A stretch of 64,000 bases of DNA from Diphasiastrum complanatum (Eukaryota > Streptophyta > Lycopodiopsida > Lycopodiales > Lycopodiaceae): contig CM055102.1 of the NCBI GenBank assembly GCA_029204225.1, positions 27,630,922-27,694,921 on the forward strand, in the 5' to 3' direction. The translations under genes and the position numbers were made by a program. The notes beneath the pieces were generated by a model. The model saw nothing but the letters and a program-made list of their open reading frames with translations. It was not told where the DNA came from and did no database searches. Each line of letters begins with the position of its first letter. Position 1 is the first letter of the stretch. Below, piece by piece: positions 61,159 to 64,000 of the stretch.

Positions 61159-62015
61159 CATAGTTGCAGCGCGATTCCCGAATCGCGATTCAGAATCGCG
61201 ATCAGAATCGCGATTCCGATTCGCGATTCGGGATTTTCCCAGAATCGTGTAGAATCGATTTTTGTTTTTTTTTTTTTTTGAAATTTTTTTAGGCAATATG
61301 GGTATCAGATGAAAGCTCTGATCGAGGGGATTATGATTGTGTAGTTTGCCGACTGTTTCGGGTGCGAAACACCAAAAAGTGTGTTTTCACTCGGGGAGTT
61401 GGAAGGCCAAATCATGAAGAGGCCTTATCGTCGGGGCCGGGGTCTACCGGCAGCCCCCGGACCCCGCCGTTGGGGGGCGTTGCCCCCCAAACCCCCCACC
61501 ACGGGGCTACCGCCCCCCGAACCCCCCGTTTCCCGGGGGGCTACTGTCCCCCGAACCCCCTAGAGCTTCTTGCTATATAGACACTGTAGATAAAAATGCC
61601 ACCGCCCCCCTTAGATAAAAATGGGGTCCAAATGCACGTCGAGAAGGGCCCAATATTTATGCCCCCAACTGTATGTACATTGCACTCACATCTCCAGTGA
61701 ACCAATTGCAAAAGTGATCATCATCCATACAGTTGATAGTCCAAACTGTAGCATTAACATTTACTGAAAACCAGAGCAAATGACAACCGGATAGCTACTG
61801 AAAATAAGATCTGTTTGTGCCTCATCTACTGCACTTATGAGAGGCAAAACGCTGGTTTGACAATTGATCCCCTAAAAAAATTTCAGCAATAAGCTATTTT
61901 TCCAAAAAAAAAATAATTTTTTTTTTTTTTTGCGATTCTGGGTCGCGAATCGCGATTCGCAGAATCGCGACCCGCGAATCGCAGTCCCAACGAATCGCGA
62001 TTCGCTGCAACTATG
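61159..62015 (+). mobile_element. Non-autonomous hAT-like element, copy M3
   Basis: 857 bases with perfect 12-base terminal inverted repeats (catagttgcagc and gctgcaactatg), flanked by a perfect 8-bp duplication ATTAAGAC (61151-61158, 62016-62023). Both ends carry arrays of the palindrome GAATCGCGATTC. The GC-rich core (61430-61560) has inverted repeats such as GGGGGGCGTTGCCCCCC. This is the youngest-looking of the copies. No transposase. Confidence 0.9.
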
Positions 62016-62110
62016 ATTAAGACTAATAAATTAAGAAGAAATACTAAAAATTGATAACAAAGCTATAAGGCTATGCATCTTGCCAAACAGCATCTGATAA
62101 CTTTGCTCAA

Positions 62111-62720
62111 CTAAGCAGAATGAGAATCATTCAATGGTATCCTTGAGGCAGACATGTGATAAAAACCGTGATGGTAGATGACATAGTTGAGGTGATGGTG
62201 TGCCTCGAGGTGAGTGTGTGGTCTGTACGTTGAGGTCCTAAGTATGATGTACCCAAGTGGATGTGCAACAATGCATGGCACATAAGGTTGTCGGTCGTGT
62301 AGGTTGTCATCACTGTCTCTAGTCACAATGTCTAGAAGGATGTCTACCTTATCCTCAGCCACTAACTGTGGAATAGTATCTATCCACATATGGCATCTAG
62401 AGAAATAGGAATGATAGATGTTTGCACCTTGTCTCCAATACCAGTGGTGATAGAACATGTTTGCTTCGCAAGCAAAACAACTCTCATATCATCAAGGCCA
62501 CACATCTCTAGTTCACATATGATAGCTCCCCTTGATCTCATAGTGTTACCAGGAACTAGAAAATAAAATGCTCCTCTGTCTCAAACTCCCTGTAGTACAT
62601 AGGTAGCAGACCTTGTCTTCTGGAGGTGTCCCCTAGAAGCAAATAGTTGTGAAGCCTGAGAATACCAAGACAGACAATATTCTTGCACATAGAGCTCTCT
62701 GGATGATGTATGTGTTAACC
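62111..62720 (-). pseudogene. Degraded LINE 3' coding region
   Basis: Around 62620-62530 the minus strand retains VCYLC and HYEIKGSYHM, which correspond to ICQFC and YYEIRGRYHC in the better copy at 63292-64000. A 115-codon frame follows (62458-62111). Stops and shifts separate the pieces. Confidence 0.5.
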
Positions 62721-62764
62721 ACGGATAATTTCCTCTACTAATATTTTTATCCCCAAGTGAAATA

Positions 62765-62900
62765 ACTCTCTTGAAATAAATAATCAGCCTGAAAATGGCA
62801 TGGCAGAAGAGAGACAGACAAGGCTCTCTTCAAATAGATGATCGTCCTGAAAATGGCATGGCAGGAGAGAGATAGACAGGCAAACAAACAAACAAACAGA
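62765..62900. repeat. 58-base tandem duplication
   Basis: gaaaatggcatggcag starts at 62791 and 62849; each copy has ctctctt(g/c)aaata before it and agagagaca/tagacag after. Confidence 0.75.
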
Positions 62901-62918
62901 TAGACAAAGACACATAAT

Positions 62919-63075
62919 GAGAGAGAGAGAGAGAGAACGAAAGAAAGCTTTATTAACGTCTTTTAATGCCAAAATGCATATAAGACAAAGTAAGTACATC
63001 TCAAGTGTGATAAATACTGAAAGGAGCATATAAATGTCTCCATAATCAAACAACAACTAGATAATAACCTATCAA
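62919..63075 (-). mobile_element. LINE 3' end with (TC)n tail, short copy
   Basis: On the minus strand the sequence ends aagacgttaataaagctttc followed by (TC)n instead of poly(A). It is a near copy of the tail at 63082-63240, so it is a heavily 5'-truncated insertion of the same LINE. Confidence 0.6.
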
Positions 63076-63081
63076 AAGAGA

Positions 63082-64000
63082 GAGAGAGAGAGAGAGAGAA
63101 AGAAAGCTTTATTAATGTCTTTTCCATGCCAAAAGGCATATAAGACTAATGAAGTACATGTCATGTATCTGGTAACCATGGGAGCGTATAAAAACGTCTC
63201 CAAACTGTAATAAAGAAAACATCCGGTGTAAACTAAAATAGACACGTATGCGAGAGTGCGCATAATAATCATATGTATCTAGGGTAAGATGTCAAGGCTG
63301 TGTTGTTGCTGTTGTGCTGATCCTGTAAAAAGATGTAATGCGAGCCATAGAATGGGAAAGCACTTGAGCCTGCCGGCGGCGTCTATGAACATGAGCACGT
63401 GCATGTGTAGTAGTACGCCTCTGCGTAGAATGTCTAGTAATCCTGGTGGTAACATGATGGTGGGAGGTACATTGTCTCTGATCTCTATGAGCATGAGAGT
63501 GGCCATCATCCTCGTCGTCATCATCATCATAATCCTCATCCTCAGGTACTAAATCACGCGATCTCCGTCTAGTAAAGAACGAAGTAATCAATGGCTGTGA
63601 GGTAAAATGCTGGGGTGTCTCGTATAAATCTCTTCGTAGTCTGGACATCTCGTGTACCATCAGAGCGACACACCGTGGGTCCTCATAAGCTATGAGAGAG
63701 CGTAGAGTGGTAGGCATCTCTCGGAACAGGCAATGATATCGCCCTCTGATCTCATAATATACACGGCACCTAAATATACAGTGCTCCTCAAACTCCACCT
63801 CACCTAGAGAGCAGAACTGGCAAATCCGCTCCTCTCTGGGAATACCGTGGAACCTCCCAGTCTCAATAGCTAGCTGATGAGAGGACACCCTGAGCTGCCC
63901 CAATGTGAATCTGAGGCAATGTGACAGTCCCGAGTCCAAGTAGCGCGGCATGACCGGGGTCCCTGATGCATCTAGCTCCAAGAAATGAGTCCGATAGAAA
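63082..64000 (-). mobile_element. LINE 3' part, continues past the window
   Basis: Coding region 64000-63292, 3' UTR 63291-63100, then (TC)n tail at 63098-63082. Shares the aataaagctttctttctctc end with the copy at 62919-63075. Confidence 0.65.
63292..64000 (-). CDS. LINE protein, C-terminal part with zinc-finger-like motif
   Basis: Open frame entering from the right edge of the window; the N-terminal RT part lies outside. It contains LRFTLGQLRVSSHQLAIETG, then RICQFC and EFEEHCIFRC. The pattern LRxxSHxLxIExGR...RxCxxC...EExHxxxxC is common at the C-terminus of RT proteins of non-LTR retrotransposons. After it comes an acidic run (DEDYDDDDDEDDG) and a tail rich in His, Arg and Thr. The frame ends in TTATTQP and a stop. 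It has no stops in 236 codons, so this copy may be young. A degraded relative lies at 62111-62720. Confidence 0.7.
   Translation of the reverse strand, partial: FYRTHFLELDASGTPVMPRYLDSGLSHCLRFTLGQLRVSSHQLAIETGRFHGIPREERICQFCSLGEVEFEEHCIFRCRVYYEIRGRYHCLFREMPTTLRSLIAYEDPRCVALMVHEMSRLRRDLYETPQHFTSQPLITSFFTRRRSRDLVPEDEDYDDDDDEDDGHSHAHRDQRQCTSHHHVTTRITRHSTQRRTTTHARAHVHRRRRQAQVLSHSMARITSFYRISTTATTQP

Noticed and set aside
62880-62920. Short aaac/agac repeats considered as a CRISPR-like or satellite array
   Set aside because: Simple low-complexity repeats with no spacer structure.
63289-63552. Plus-strand Cys-rich frame
   Set aside because: Antisense of the LINE C-terminal His/Arg-rich tail.

Overview
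This window looks like nuclear DNA from a land plant with a large, transposon-rich genome. The evidence is multi-exon plant genes with kilobase-scale introns, plant LTR retrotransposons with the initiator-Met primer site TGGTATCAGAGC, L1-type LINEs, hAT elements, and long (GA)n and homopolymer C/G tracts. I cannot name the species. A fern or gymnosperm would fit the long introns and mixed old repeats, but that is inference.

Three host genes could be assembled by joining short exons by eye. (1) 278-868, minus: two exons of a DUF300/TMEM184 (organic solute transporter alpha-like) membrane protein. (2) 9048-17420, plus: the last five exons of an NAD(P)-binding Rossmann-fold (SDR/epimerase-like) protein. 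Its first visible intron has the hallmarks of a U12-type AT-AC intron, and its largest intron holds decayed Ty3/gypsy pieces. (3) 37027-41518, minus: eight exons encoding the C-terminal half of an ATX3/4/5-like trithorax histone H3K4 methyltransferase, with a complete SET and post-SET domain. All splice joins in these three keep the reading frame.

The rest is mostly mobile DNA. 2-3.5 kb: gag remnant of one gypsy family. 3.5-8.4 kb: minus-strand gypsy element with 5' LTR, primer site, protease and RT/RNase H but no gag or integrase. 13.4-15.7 kb: gypsy relics inside the SDR intron. 19.8-24.3 kb: second copy of the 4.5-8.4 kb family, with 3' LTR and chromodomain, broken by another repeat. 24.3-26 kb: broken gene with a GHTHEDIDQ domain, probably transposon-derived. 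26.9-28.4 kb: Ty1/copia fragment with a 0.6-kb tandem duplication. 28.7-31.2 kb: decayed gypsy pol. 32.4-32.7 kb: LTR made of palindromic repeats. 32.8-35.9 kb: 5'-truncated LINE. 44.3-49.3 kb: hAT (BED/DUF659) element with GGTACC palindromes at both ends. 50.4-55.1 kb: more gypsy and palindromic repeat relics. 56.7-62.0 kb: three non-autonomous hAT-like elements with 8-bp target duplications. 59.6-60.0 and 62.1-64.0 kb: LINE pieces, one family ending in (TC)n rather than poly(A).

No operon-like organisation is present and no rRNA, tRNA or CRISPR was seen. The main unusual items are the AT-AC intron, the SET-domain gene hidden in short exons, and several unrelated element families whose ends carry arrays of near-perfect palindromes.
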